From assembly GCA_963751615.1 (NCBI GenBank), contig CAVVVG010000006.1, positions 248,001 to 312,000 of the forward strand: a DNA stretch of 64,000 nt, in the 5' to 3' direction. This stretch comes from Palsa-892 sp963751615 (GTDB lineage Bacteria; Pseudomonadota; Alphaproteobacteria; Rhizobiales; Xanthobacteraceae). Under the pieces are notes generated by a model. The model had not been told where the DNA came from, searched no databases, and saw nothing but the letters and a program-made list of their open reading frames with translations. Position numbers and translations under genes: made by a program. Positions within the stretch are counted from its first letter, which is position 1. The number at the start of each line of letters is the position of its first letter. This document shows, piece by piece, positions 1 to 8,694 of the stretch.

Positions 1-418
1 CGGAATGAGGCGCTAGTTGTTTTAACGACTTTACTTCACGCTTGAGACGCAATGTCTCGATCGCGCGACCTGTAACCAATACGAGCCGATCGGCATTGAA
101 AGGCTTTTCAATAAAATCGTAAGCGCCACGCCGGATCGCAGCGACTGCAGTTTCAATCGTACCGTGACCTGAAATCATAACGACCGGTATATCCGGATAT
201 TCGCTCTTGATTACATCCAAGAGAGCCAAACCATCAAGGCGACTTCCTTCAAGCCAAATATCGAGAAGAACAAGATGAGGCCGGCGTGCCTGGATAGCGC
301 CAATCGCATCGTCTGCGTTTTTGGCAGTGCGAACTGAATAGCCCTCGTCTTGCAAAATTCCCGCAACGAGGTCCCGGATGTCAGCTTCGTCGTCCACAAC
401 GAGGATATCTGTTGCCAT
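1..418 (-). CDS. ntrX: NtrX response regulator, C-terminal part cut by window edge
   Basis: The reading frame starts with ATG at 418 and runs off the left edge, so only about 139 N-terminal residues are present. They form a complete receiver domain: it begins MATDILVVDDEADIRDLV, has the phospho-acceptor Asp in LVLLDIWLEGS, and the conserved Thr/Ser-Lys side in VVMISGHG and DFIEKPF. The sequence matches the NtrX receiver of Hyphomicrobiales; the AAA+ and Fis-type DNA-binding domains expected of NtrX would lie outside the window. It starts 3 bases after the ntrY stop, so the kinase and its regulator are co-transcribed. The pair controls nitrogen metabolism and, in several alphaproteobacteria, respiration and envelope genes (family knowledge). 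Confidence 0.93.
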   Translation of the reverse strand, partial: MATDILVVDDEADIRDLVAGILQDEGYSVRTAKNADDAIGAIQARRPHLVLLDIWLEGSRLDGLALLDVIKSEYPDIPVVMISGHGTIETAVAAIRRGAYDFIEKPFNADRLVLVTGRAIETLRLKREVKSLKQLAPHS

Positions 419-421
419 GTC

Positions 422-2698
422 TTAAACTCTCGAAACTGCTTTGTCGGTGAAATTCTTTTGAAATTGATCAAAGTCCTGATCGCGAGACGGGGATTCGGCA
501 ACAAATGATAGCCGGACCCACGCTCCTCGACGTTCACCATTTTTGGCAACGGAAGCATCGCGTAGCTCAATTCTACCACCATGCTCCTCCAGAATTTTAC
601 CAACGATCGCCAATCCCAGGCCCGTACCCTTCTCACGAGTTGTCACATAGGGCTCTAGCAAACGATCTCGGTTTTCCGTCGGCAGACCAATGCCATTATC
701 AATAATATCAAGCACAGCAAGCGCTCCCTCGCGTGCCGCATGAATAATAATTCTTCCCTTTCCTCGCACTTCGGCAGGAACTGCTTCGATCGCCTCTATC
801 GCGTTCTTAATGATGTTGGTCAGTGCTTGCGAAATCAATCGTCGATCAAAGCGTGCTTGCATAGGTTCGATGGGAAGCTCCGCCTCGAAAATAATATCCG
901 GATGCCCCACACGCATCAAAAATACAACCTGTCTCACTGTTTCAGACAGATCTTGTAATTCCACGACTGGTTTCGGTGTTCGGGCAAAGGCCGAGAATTC
1001 GTCGACCATACGTCCTATATCGCCAACTTGGCGAATGATTGTGTCCGTGCATTGTTCGAAAACCTCGCGATCGCCAGCCAACGTTTTTCCATATTTGCGC
1101 CGTAAGCGTTCCGCCGACAATTGAATAGGTGTCAAAGGATTTTTGATTTCGTGTGCAATACGCCTCGCAATGTCAGCCCAGGCGGATGTACGCTGAGCAG
1201 AAACCAGTTCGGTTATGTCATCGAGCGTAATCACATAGCCATGTTCGGATTCCGAAGAGGACTCCGTGGTAACACGTACATTGATCGTCCGCTCTCGCCC
1301 TCCACGCGTGATTACCATAGTCCGTTGGGCTCGATCAGTTCCCGCCTGTGCTTCTTGAACTAACGAAGCAATTTCGGGAAATGCCTCATCAACTGTCGCG
1401 CCAATAATTTCACTTTCGTTTCGCCCTAATAGGCGTTCTGCAGATCTGTTAAGAATCGTAATTCGTGTGTTGGTATCAAGACCAATAACGCCCGCACCTA
1501 CTCCCGCCAGAACGGCTTCCGTAAAACGTCTCCGTTGATCTATCTGGTCACGCGCACCTACAATATCGTCGTGCTGGGCGCGCAGTTCCTGCGTCATCTT
1601 GTTGAAACTCTCGCTTAAATTCGCAAGATCGCCTTCCGAGCGACGCACAGGTACTTGTGCGTGCAAATCGCCTGAGGCCACTAGATCTGAGGCTGTTATC
1701 AAACGTCTGATTGGTGCTGCTAACCGATTGGCAAAATTTAAACCGATCCAAACGGCCGATAATAGTACAGTCAGAGCAATCACCGCGTACATAAGTGCAA
1801 AGGCAATCTGTACCCCAAACCGCCGGTCCTCCATACCTGCATATTCGATTGCTCCCGCCTCTGTGGAGCGCAAATATTGTAGGACCTGAGCATCGATAGC
1901 TCGCGCGACGTACAGATACGTATTGTCGAATCCTTTAATTGGCATAACCGCAGCAACAAAATCGGCGGCGTCAGGAAAATAAATTAGCGGACGCTCCTCT
2001 GTCGCTTGATGGATCGACAAGGTATCTGGAACTTTCGCATTCTGGGAAAACTCGATACTCGCTCGTTCGACCACCGTAAGATCGCCATGAACGAGCAAGG
2101 CAACCGGTAATCCGCGAACCGAAGCTTGTGCCGTCAATATTTCTCTGAATCGTGGTCGATTCTCGTCGTAAAGACCACGTAGGTGAGACAGATCGTCGGC
2201 CATAGCCGCAAGATCCGCGCGTATGCCGACTGCATGCTCGCGTACATAGCTTTGGGCAATCGTGACGGCATTTCCGACAATTGCGCGAGTTCGAGTTGAA
2301 AACCAGCGATCGAGTCCGCGCTCCAAAGTAATGGAAGCAATAATCGCGACGAGAATGGCGGGCACTGCCGCGACCAAGCCAAACATAAAGGCGATGCGGA
2401 TGTGCAGTCTGGCGGCAGCCTTTCCCTTTCTTCGAGCCTGGAAGAGACTAACGAAACTCCATGCGATGATGGCGGTCAGTATTCCGACCATCGCCAAATT
2501 ACCGAGCAGCACCGAAACGACCACGTAATGGGTCGGCACGATTGGAGTAAGACCGGTCAGAACAACAAAGGTGAAGAGCGCAGAGAGCAGCGCTAAGGCG
2601 ACAGCTGCGGGAGGCAAAAGCGCCGCCAATTTACGAGCAGGCCGGGGAAATGGCGCCGATCCAGTAAGCACAGAGGTTTCGGTTGCAATATTAGACAT
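422..2698 (-). CDS. ntrY: Nitrogen-regulation sensor histidine kinase NtrY
   Basis: Membrane sensor kinase, 758 residues, partner of NtrX. Hydrophobic helices lie at about 30-50, 58-80, 103-125 and 297-320 and enclose a periplasmic region of about 170 residues. HAMP follows at about 322-375, PAS at about 395-500, the H-box at His516 (RRIAHEIKNPLTPIQ), then an ATPase domain with DNGIGLP and GTGLGLAIVGK boxes. The ATG at 2698 is chosen because family members begin with a short polar tail before the first helix; an in-frame TTG at 2752 would add 18 unlikely residues. The gene follows ntrC after about 100 bases, unlike the tight ntrB-ntrC and ntrY-ntrX junctions, so ntrYX may have its own promoter. 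Confidence 0.93.
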   Translation of the reverse strand: MSNIATETSVLTGSAPFPRPARKLAALLPPAAVALALLSALFTFVVLTGLTPIVPTHYVVVSVLLGNLAMVGILTAIIAWSFVSLFQARRKGKAAARLHIRIAFMFGLVAAVPAILVAIIASITLERGLDRWFSTRTRAIVGNAVTIAQSYVREHAVGIRADLAAMADDLSHLRGLYDENRPRFREILTAQASVRGLPVALLVHGDLTVVERASIEFSQNAKVPDTLSIHQATEERPLIYFPDAADFVAAVMPIKGFDNTYLYVARAIDAQVLQYLRSTEAGAIEYAGMEDRRFGVQIAFALMYAVIALTVLLSAVWIGLNFANRLAAPIRRLITASDLVASGDLHAQVPVRRSEGDLANLSESFNKMTQELRAQHDDIVGARDQIDQRRRFTEAVLAGVGAGVIGLDTNTRITILNRSAERLLGRNESEIIGATVDEAFPEIASLVQEAQAGTDRAQRTMVITRGGRERTINVRVTTESSSESEHGYVITLDDITELVSAQRTSAWADIARRIAHEIKNPLTPIQLSAERLRRKYGKTLAGDREVFEQCTDTIIRQVGDIGRMVDEFSAFARTPKPVVELQDLSETVRQVVFLMRVGHPDIIFEAELPIEPMQARFDRRLISQALTNIIKNAIEAIEAVPAEVRGKGRIIIHAAREGALAVLDIIDNGIGLPTENRDRLLEPYVTTREKGTGLGLAIVGKILEEHGGRIELRDASVAKNGERRGAWVRLSFVAESPSRDQDFDQFQKNFTDKAVSRV

Positions 2699-2717
2699 GT
2701 GTGAATCGGCTACTATT

Positions 2718-2748
2718 ACCACTAGTGATGCATTCCTACCACAGTGGT
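2718..2748. promoter_or_regulatory. Two phased dyads upstream of ntrY, candidate operator
   Basis: In the ntrC-ntrY gap the plus strand reads ACCACTAGTGAT at 2718-2729 and ACCACAGTGGT at 2738-2748. Each is a dyad (CACTAGTG is a perfect 8-bp palindrome, and ACCAC-A-GTGGT a perfect 5-1-5 one), and the starts are 20 bp apart, about two helical turns. It lies 20-50 bp upstream of the ntrY start codon, where a regulator of ntrYX could bind. No specific protein is recognised. The assignment is inference. Confidence 0.35.
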
Positions 2749-2797
2749 GCAAAAATGTGACAGATTCAAATGGTCTTTTTACAAGGATTAACGGCTT

Positions 2798-4240
2798 TCA
2801 ACGGCCGATTCTCATGATCTGGACATCCAAATCTCTGATTTTCTTGCGAAGCGTATTGCGATTAACGCCCAAGAGCTCTGCAGCTTTTATCTGGTTGCCT
2901 CGCGTTGCGGCGAGAGCAGCAGTGATCAGTGGTCCCTCTACTTGCTTGAGAATGCGGTGATACAGTCCCGGCGGAGGAAGTGTTTCACCCGTAAAACTGC
3001 CAAAATATTTTGTAAGATGACGCTCAACAGAGGCAGATAAAGTTTCATCGGTATTCTCAGATGCGGGCGCAAACGTTGACGGCTGCGAGAGCTCAGCTTC
3101 TATAATCGCAGACGCAATAATTTCTTGCGGATAAAGCGCCCCAAGACGCCTCACTAGATTCTCCAGTTCCCGAACATTTCCTGGCCAACGATAACGCTTG
3201 AGTCGGTCAAGCCCCGCCGGTTCGATTTGCTTACGGGGCAGTCCTTCCCGTTCCGCAAGTGCAAAGAAATGGCGGACAAGGTCCGGAATGTCTTCGGTAC
3301 GTTCGCGCAGGGGCGGAAGACGCAAAGGCACAACATTTAGTCGAAAAAACAGATCCTCTCGGAAGAGACCCTGTTGGATCAAAATGCGTAAATCTTTGTT
3401 CGTGGCCGCAATAATACGGACGTCAGCCCTAATTGGCGTACGCCCGCCGACGGTAGTGTACTCACCCTGTTGTAGTACACGAAGAAGTCTTGTTTGCGCT
3501 TCCATCGGCATGTCGCCGATTTCATCGAGGAACAGTGTTCCACCTTCCGCTTGTTCAAAACGTCCAGAACTCCGCATCTGCGCTCCGGTGAAAGCACCTT
3601 TCTCGTGACCGAACAGCTCGGATTCGATTAAATCGCGGGGAATCGCCGCCATGTTGATTGCTACAAACGGCCCACCGCGACGCTTACCGTAATCATGGAG
3701 CGCTCGAGCGACTAATTCTTTACCTGTACCCGACTCCCCGGAGATCATCACGGTGAGGTCAGTTTGCATCAGACGAGCAAGCAACCGATAAATTTCCTGC
3801 ATTGCTGGCGAGCGTCCAACAAGCGGAATGCTTTCCGTATCTTCCACTTTTGATACGGTCAAATTTGAATGCTTCGGCTGTGAGATCGCCCGCCCAACAA
3901 TGGAAATTAGCTCCTTTAGATCGAACGGTTTCGGCAAATACTCATATGCGCCTCGTTCGGAGGCACGGATGGCGGTCATGAAACTGTTCTGAGCGCTCAT
4001 TACGATGATCGGTAGATTGGGACGTGCCTTCTTGATGCGCGGCAAAAGATCGAAGGCATTTTCGTCAGGCATCACAACATCTGTGATCACGAGATCACCG
4101 TCGCCTTGCGAAACCCAGCGCCATAATGTCGAGGCGTTACCACAAGAGCGGACTTCGTAGCCTGCCCGCGAAAGTGCTTGATTTAGGACAGTGCGTATTG
4201 CGGCATCATCATCAGCCACAAGAATACTCCCAGCAGGCAT
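2798..4240 (-). CDS. ntrC: Nitrogen regulator NtrC, sigma-54 activator
   Basis: 480 residues, the usual NtrC length. A receiver domain with Asp54 (VITDVVMPDE) and Lys104 is followed by a sigma-54 AAA+ domain with Walker A GESGTGKE at 168-175, the sigma-54 contact loop GAFTGA at 215-220, and Walker B TLFLDE at 235-240. A Fis-type helix-turn-helix lies at the C-terminus (KAAELLGVNRNTLRKKI). The start at 4240 is preceded by a purine-rich AAGGAAGG ribosome site lying inside the end of ntrB, 4 bases from the ntrB stop, indicating coupled translation. Phosphorylated NtrC activates sigma-54 promoters of nitrogen-assimilation genes. Confidence 0.96.
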   Translation of the reverse strand: MPAGSILVADDDAAIRTVLNQALSRAGYEVRSCGNASTLWRWVSQGDGDLVITDVVMPDENAFDLLPRIKKARPNLPIIVMSAQNSFMTAIRASERGAYEYLPKPFDLKELISIVGRAISQPKHSNLTVSKVEDTESIPLVGRSPAMQEIYRLLARLMQTDLTVMISGESGTGKELVARALHDYGKRRGGPFVAINMAAIPRDLIESELFGHEKGAFTGAQMRSSGRFEQAEGGTLFLDEIGDMPMEAQTRLLRVLQQGEYTTVGGRTPIRADVRIIAATNKDLRILIQQGLFREDLFFRLNVVPLRLPPLRERTEDIPDLVRHFFALAEREGLPRKQIEPAGLDRLKRYRWPGNVRELENLVRRLGALYPQEIIASAIIEAELSQPSTFAPASENTDETLSASVERHLTKYFGSFTGETLPPPGLYHRILKQVEGPLITAALAATRGNQIKAAELLGVNRNTLRKKIRDLDVQIMRIGR

Positions 4241-4244
4241 GAGC

Positions 4245-5381
4245 TCAACCTTCCTTAACTGGCTCTGTTGCACCGACATCGATGTACATCGGCATAAGCA
4301 CACGGAATGTGGTGCGGTTGGATTGACTATCGCATTCAACGATGCCGCCATGGTCACCAATAATTTTTGCAACAAGCGCTAGGCCCAATCCGCTCCCCGT
4401 GGGCTTTGTGGTTACGAACGGATCAAATAAATGAGGCATGAGATCCTCTGGCACCCCCGGACCATTATCGATCACACAAAATTCCATCGGCAAGCCAACA
4501 CGCATGGATGAACCAGGTACGGTTAGGCGAACACCCGGACGAAAAGCCGTAGTGAGACGGATTTCCCCATCTCCCACGTCTCCTATCGCCTCAGCGGCGT
4601 TTTTTACGAGATTCAGAAAAACCTGGATAAGCTGATCGCTACTAGCGAACACAGGAGGTAGCGAAGGATCATATTCCTCAACAATCTTGATATGGCGGCC
4701 AAAACCTGACTGAGCGAGCTGTTTAACATGTTCAAGCACGGAGTGAATGTTTACTGGCCTCCGTTCGACCGGGCGTTCATCGGCAAAAACATCCATGCGA
4801 TCGACAAGCTTTACGATGCGATCAGTTTCTTCACAGATGAGCTTTGTCAGTACCCGATCCTGATCTTCCGCAGATTGTTCCAATAATTGTGCAGCTCCGC
4901 GGATTCCTGACAAAGGATTTTTGATTTCATGGGCCAACATCGACGCCAAAGCCGTAACGGAACGCGCTGCTCCACGATGAGTGAGTTGTCGATCGATTTT
5001 GTCCGCGATGCTTCTTTCTTGAATGACGACGACAACGTGACCCGTCTGTTCAGGCAAGGGAGCGACATGAATATCCACGATCCTTTCGCCGCCATTTCTT
5101 GGTGTACCTAAATCGACACGATATTCGTTGACCGCCGAGCAACGCACACGGACTTGCTCAATGAGCGATATCACCGGACTTCCAAATGGCACAAACTCGC
5201 TGACGGGATGGCGACGAAGAACTGACAAACCGGATTCAAAAAAAGTCTCTGCTGCTACATTTGCTTCGACGACATGCCCATCAGGGGCAATGACAATGAC
5301 AGGATGGGGCAACGTATTAAGCACCGCTTCTGCCAAGCCGATCGTTTTGAAAGTCGGCTGTTTAGCTCGCGCTATACTCAT
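4245..5381 (-). CDS. ntrB: Nitrogen sensor kinase/phosphatase NtrB
   Basis: Cytoplasmic kinase of 378 residues with no membrane helix. A PAS domain (about 15-120) is followed by a dimerisation and phosphoacceptor helix with His151 (LAHEIKNPLSGIRGAAQ) and an ATPase domain with DNGPGVPE and GSGLGLALVAK. It phosphorylates NtrC and is normally held in the phosphatase state by PII protein. The start at 5381 overlaps the dusB stop as ATGA and has GGAAGG upstream. An in-frame ATG at 5396 is possible but would lengthen the overlap. The dusB-ntrB-ntrC order is the classic nifR3-ntrBC arrangement. Confidence 0.95.
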   Translation of the reverse strand: MSIARAKQPTFKTIGLAEAVLNTLPHPVIVIAPDGHVVEANVAAETFFESGLSVLRRHPVSEFVPFGSPVISLIEQVRVRCSAVNEYRVDLGTPRNGGERIVDIHVAPLPEQTGHVVVVIQERSIADKIDRQLTHRGAARSVTALASMLAHEIKNPLSGIRGAAQLLEQSAEDQDRVLTKLICEETDRIVKLVDRMDVFADERPVERRPVNIHSVLEHVKQLAQSGFGRHIKIVEEYDPSLPPVFASSDQLIQVFLNLVKNAAEAIGDVGDGEIRLTTAFRPGVRLTVPGSSMRVGLPMEFCVIDNGPGVPEDLMPHLFDPFVTTKPTGSGLGLALVAKIIGDHGGIVECDSQSNRTTFRVLMPMYIDVGATEPVKEG

Positions 5382-6403
5382 GCCGCAGCCTTCCATTCCG
5401 GATTCTCAAACGCTTGTTGGAGTCCACTTATGACGCGAGCTGGCTCAACCTCCGCCAGTAGCCTTGAGCGCCAATGCTTGGTCCAATTCGGGGATAGCGA
5501 AGCAGACAATGCTGCAGCTTCAAGCGCCCAACCGATATGTTTTCTCGCTTCGCGCATTCCGCGCGCTGTTCCATACAGCTCAAGCCAAGACTCATACAGT
5601 TCAAGCCAGATATCACGTTGGGTCGATAACGGAGGTTCCAAGGGTTTATTACCTGTGGCGATAAATTCTCCCACCTGGCCAACAAACCAAGGTCTGCCTC
5701 GTGCCCCACGGCCGACCATTAATGCATCCGCCTTTGAGGTCGCCCGCATCGTAAGAGCATCGTCGTAAGTTGCTAGATCACCATTTGCGACCAGCGGAAT
5801 CTTAATCTCTGATTTTACAGCGGCAATTGCAGCCCAGTTGGCTTCTCCGTTGTAAAATTGTGCACGTGTGCGCCCATGAATAGTCACGAGTGCGACGCCG
5901 GCGTTCTCTGCGCGGCGGGCAAGTTTAGGCGCTACAATTGAATTTTCATCCCAGCCAAGTCGCATCTTGAGTGTAACGGGCACACTCGCCGCAGAAACGA
6001 CCGAAACGATTAGCCGCTCTGCTTGATCGATATCCCTTAACAATGCCGCACCAGCCTGACCGGTGGTCACGCTTTTCGCGGGGCAGCCCATATTAATATC
6101 AATGATGTGAGCCCCAGCATCTTCCGCAATACGAGCACCTTCTGCGAGCCAATGTGCTTCACAGCCAGCGAGCTGGACAACGTGCAGCCCCGTACCTTCG
6201 CCCTCTCCGCGCAAAACCGCTTGTGGATCGCCACTGGCGAGCCAATCACTTGCAATCATCTCTGAAACGACTAGGCCTGCACCAAATCGCAAGGCTATTT
6301 TGCGAAATGGCAGATTCGTAATGCCAGCCATCGGCGCTAAGAATGCGCGCGAAGACAACTTGTATGGGCCAATATTTAACGAAGAATCTGCCAAAGATAT
6401 CAT
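5378..6403 (-). CDS. dusB: tRNA-dihydrouridine synthase DusB (NifR3)
   Basis: FMN-dependent reductase that makes dihydrouridine in tRNA, 341 residues as usual for the family. The N-terminal TIM barrel has FLAPMAGITNLPFR, the catalytic Cys107 in DINMGCPAKSV, the Lys/Arg site VTLKMRLGW, the HGRTR motif and the FMN phosphate-binding VGRGARGRPW. It is the first gene of the ntr run and overlaps ntrB by 4 bases. No good ribosome site is seen before ATG 6403. It is divergent from ispDF across 163 bases, which must hold promoters for both. Confidence 0.95.
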   Translation of the reverse strand: MISLADSSLNIGPYKLSSRAFLAPMAGITNLPFRKIALRFGAGLVVSEMIASDWLASGDPQAVLRGEGEGTGLHVVQLAGCEAHWLAEGARIAEDAGAHIIDINMGCPAKSVTTGQAGAALLRDIDQAERLIVSVVSAASVPVTLKMRLGWDENSIVAPKLARRAENAGVALVTIHGRTRAQFYNGEANWAAIAAVKSEIKIPLVANGDLATYDDALTMRATSKADALMVGRGARGRPWFVGQVGEFIATGNKPLEPPLSTQRDIWLELYESWLELYGTARGMREARKHIGWALEAAALSASLSPNWTKHWRSRLLAEVEPARVISGLQQAFENPEWKAAA

Positions 6404-6419
6404 CGGATCAAGATATTTT

Positions 6420-6434
6420 GCCTAACAATTAGGC
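6420..6434. promoter_or_regulatory. Inverted repeat upstream of dusB
   Basis: GCCTAA-CAA-TTAGGC is a perfect 6-3-6 inverted repeat starting 17 bases upstream of the dusB start codon in the dusB/ispDF divergent region. It could be a protein-binding site or a small leader hairpin of the dusB-ntrBC transcript. No T-run follows, so it is not an intrinsic terminator. The function is not known. Confidence 0.3.
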
Positions 6435-6566
6435 TTCATGATAGGTGCCCATATCTTAGTCAAATAGCTCTATGAAGCAAGGATTTTATTGCACTGCAAC
6501 GCTGGAAATCACAGCTTGGTTGAGGAAGCGGCCGGCGGCATAAACTCTTAAAATTGCGAGGATTTG

Positions 6567-7739
6567 ATGCAGATAGTGGCCATCCTTGTCGCCGCCGGGC
6601 GGGGTCATCGAGCCGGCGCGGGTAAGCGAAAGCAATACCGCTCTTTTTTGGGAGAACCGGTGTTGCGAAAGACGCTGCGCGCCTTTAGCGCCGAGCCTTC
6701 CATCGGCGGGATTGTATCAATCATCCACACCGATGATGTCGAAGACTATCGATCATGCGCGGAGGGTATTGAGAAATGCTTGCCGCCCGTATTCGGTGGT
6801 GCAACCCGACAGCAATCGGTATTCGCGGGCCTTCAGTCACTTGAAATGTCAGCGCCAAAAACCGTGCTCGTGCATGACGCCGTGCGCCCTTTCCCATCGG
6901 CCGCGTTGCTCCGCCGCGCACTCAATGCGGCAAAACACAGCGACGCTGCAGTCCCCGTTTTACCAATCAGCGATACCGTAAAGCGCACCGACGCTTCGGG
7001 CCGCATCATTTCGACACTCGAGCGCTCGGAGTTGTGTTTCGTGCAAACGCCACAGGTTTTCTCCTTCAAAAAAATTATCGACGCGCATCGACGTGCAGCA
7101 AAGGTCGGGCTTACCGAATTTCCCGATGATGCTGCAGTCGCCGAATGGGCGGGAATACCGGTTATGACCTTTCCAGGCGAGGCCAGAAACATCAAGCTTA
7201 CGACGCCGGACGATTTTTTGATTGCTGAATTGGTTGCGGATGGCCTGGCGGAGGTTCGCACTGGAACCGGATTCGATGTTCATGCCTTCGGTCCCGGCGA
7301 CCGTGTCATCCTCGGTGGCATTGTAATCCCGCACACCAAATCCTTGATCGGCCACTCCGACGCAGACGTTCTTCTTCATGCCATGACCGATGCCATACTG
7401 GGCGCGCTCGGCGAAGCGGATATCGGTCATCACTTTCCGCCTTCCAACACCGAATGGCGTGGCGCCTCTTCCGACGGATTTCTTGTTCACGCCATCGGTC
7501 TGGTAAAAGCCCGCGGAGGCCGCCTAGCCCATCTCGATTCCACGATCCTTTGCGAGATGCCAAAAATTGGTCCTCATCGGGACGCCATTCGTACGAACAT
7601 TGCCACCATCGCCGGATTAGACATCAACTGCGTCAGCGTGAAAGCCACGACGACGGAGGGCCTTGGATTCCTTGGTCGTGGCGAGGGCATCGCCGCCATG
7701 GCGACCGCAACCGTTCGTTTGCCGGCAAACACTCCATGA
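6567..7739 (+). CDS. ispDF: Bifunctional IspDF (MEP cytidylyltransferase / MECDP synthase)
   Basis: Two consecutive activities of the MEP isoprenoid pathway in one chain of 390 residues. Residues about 1-222 are IspD: a CTP-binding LVAAGRG start, the KQY segment and HDAVRPF. Residues about 228-388 are IspF: GTGFDVHAFG and the zinc ligands of HSDADVLLHA, then CVSVKATTTEGLGFLGRGEG. The fused form is typical of many alphaproteobacteria. ATG 6567 is preferred because GAGGA lies 4 bases upstream; the adjacent TTG at 6564 is too close to it. cinA overlaps its stop. It supplies the same pathway as dxr and uppS near 46-48 kb. Confidence 0.95.
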   Translation: MQIVAILVAAGRGHRAGAGKRKQYRSFLGEPVLRKTLRAFSAEPSIGGIVSIIHTDDVEDYRSCAEGIEKCLPPVFGGATRQQSVFAGLQSLEMSAPKTVLVHDAVRPFPSAALLRRALNAAKHSDAAVPVLPISDTVKRTDASGRIISTLERSELCFVQTPQVFSFKKIIDAHRRAAKVGLTEFPDDAAVAEWAGIPVMTFPGEARNIKLTTPDDFLIAELVADGLAEVRTGTGFDVHAFGPGDRVILGGIVIPHTKSLIGHSDADVLLHAMTDAILGALGEADIGHHFPPSNTEWRGASSDGFLVHAIGLVKARGGRLAHLDSTILCEMPKIGPHRDAIRTNIATIAGLDINCVSVKATTTEGLGFLGRGEGIAAMATATVRLPANTP

Positions 7740-8233
7740 TTGCTCGCGAATTATTGGAAGCCGCCGCTGACATCCTCGCTCTCTGCAGTGCGCGCGGTCT
7801 GAAGCTCGCTACAGCAGAGTCCTGCACAGGCGGGCTAATCTCCGCCGCGCTTACACATATTGCCGGCGCATCCAACGTTTTCGATCGTGGCTATGTCAGC
7901 TATTCGAACGCCGCCAAGATGACCGAACTTCATGTTTCTGCGGACATCATTCGTGATAAGGGCGCCGTGAGCGAGGAAGTCGCGCTGGCCATGGCGACAG
8001 GCGCTATCAGGGCTAGCAAAGTCGATATCGCACTCAGCGTTACGGGCATCGCCGGTCCGGACGGCGGAACGCCCGAAAAGCCGGTTGGACTTGTCCATAT
8101 CGCGGCCGCGCATCGTAGCGGCAAAACGTTTCACCACGAATATCGCTTTGGAGATCTTGAGCGTAGTGAAATACGAAGGCTATCGGCAGTTGCGGCGCTT
8201 AATTTGACGAAACAATTGATTGCACAACTCTAA
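7736..8233 (+). CDS. pncC: CinA C-terminal domain protein, NMN amidohydrolase PncC
   Basis: A stand-alone CinA C-terminal domain of 165 residues, with the signature TAESCTGGLISAALT near residue 25, YSNAAKMTEL, and SVTGIAGPDGGTPEKPVG. This family deamidates nicotinamide mononucleotide in pyridine-nucleotide recycling (family knowledge). The N-terminal CinA/COG1058 domain is absent, as is common. The ATG overlaps the ispDF stop as ATGA, so translation is probably coupled. The 3' end overlaps the convergent RatA-like gene by 4 bases. Confidence 0.9.
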   Translation: MIARELLEAAADILALCSARGLKLATAESCTGGLISAALTHIAGASNVFDRGYVSYSNAAKMTELHVSADIIRDKGAVSEEVALAMATGAIRASKVDIALSVTGIAGPDGGTPEKPVGLVHIAAAHRSGKTFHHEYRFGDLERSEIRRLSAVAALNLTKQLIAQL

Positions 8234-8685
8234 ACTTGCCCTGATGTCGTTCCATAAATTTTATCGGCGCGCTTTTCGAATGCTTCTGCAAAGCGCCGGA
8301 ACGCCGCGTCGAAGACGGCGCCCATCAGCAGACCCAGTGTGCGTGAGCGGAATTCATAGGTGATGAAGAACTCGACTACACATGCTTTCTCGCCTTCAGG
8401 CTTGAAGCGCCAGCGGTTTTCGAGCTGCCGGAAAGGTCCGTCGAGATATTTGACTAGAATCACAAAATGCTGGCGATCGAGGGTCACCTGGGTCTTGAAG
8501 GTTTCGCGGATTGGCCCGTAGGCCACGGTCATATTAGCTATGAGTATGTTTGCGCCCTCGCCGCCGGTCACATGCATGTTCTCGCATAAAGGTACGAATT
8601 CAGGATAGTGCCTCATATCGGCGACTAGGTCGAACATCTTCGCCGCCGAGTGTCTGACACGGCGTGTCGTTTGGAATGAGGGCAT
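8230..8685 (-). CDS. RatA/COQ10-like START-domain protein
   Basis: A 151-residue protein of the polyketide cyclase/START (SRPBCC) fold, COQ10/RatA type: a conserved N-terminal MPSFQTTRRVRHSA, FDLVADMRHYPEFVPLC, and a C-terminal helix AFRRFAEAFEKRADKIYG. In eukaryotes COQ10 binds ubiquinone; E. coli RatA was described as a ribosome-association inhibitor, but in alphaproteobacteria a quinone or lipid role is more likely (inference). It lies 9 bases downstream of lipA on the same strand, a conserved pairing. ATG 8685 is used; the preceding in-frame TTG at 8688 adds only one residue. Confidence 0.88.
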   Translation of the reverse strand: MPSFQTTRRVRHSAAKMFDLVADMRHYPEFVPLCENMHVTGGEGANILIANMTVAYGPIRETFKTQVTLDRQHFVILVKYLDGPFRQLENRWRFKPEGEKACVVEFFITYEFRSRTLGLLMGAVFDAAFRRFAEAFEKRADKIYGTTSGQV

Positions 8686-8694
8686 CAAACGCGC

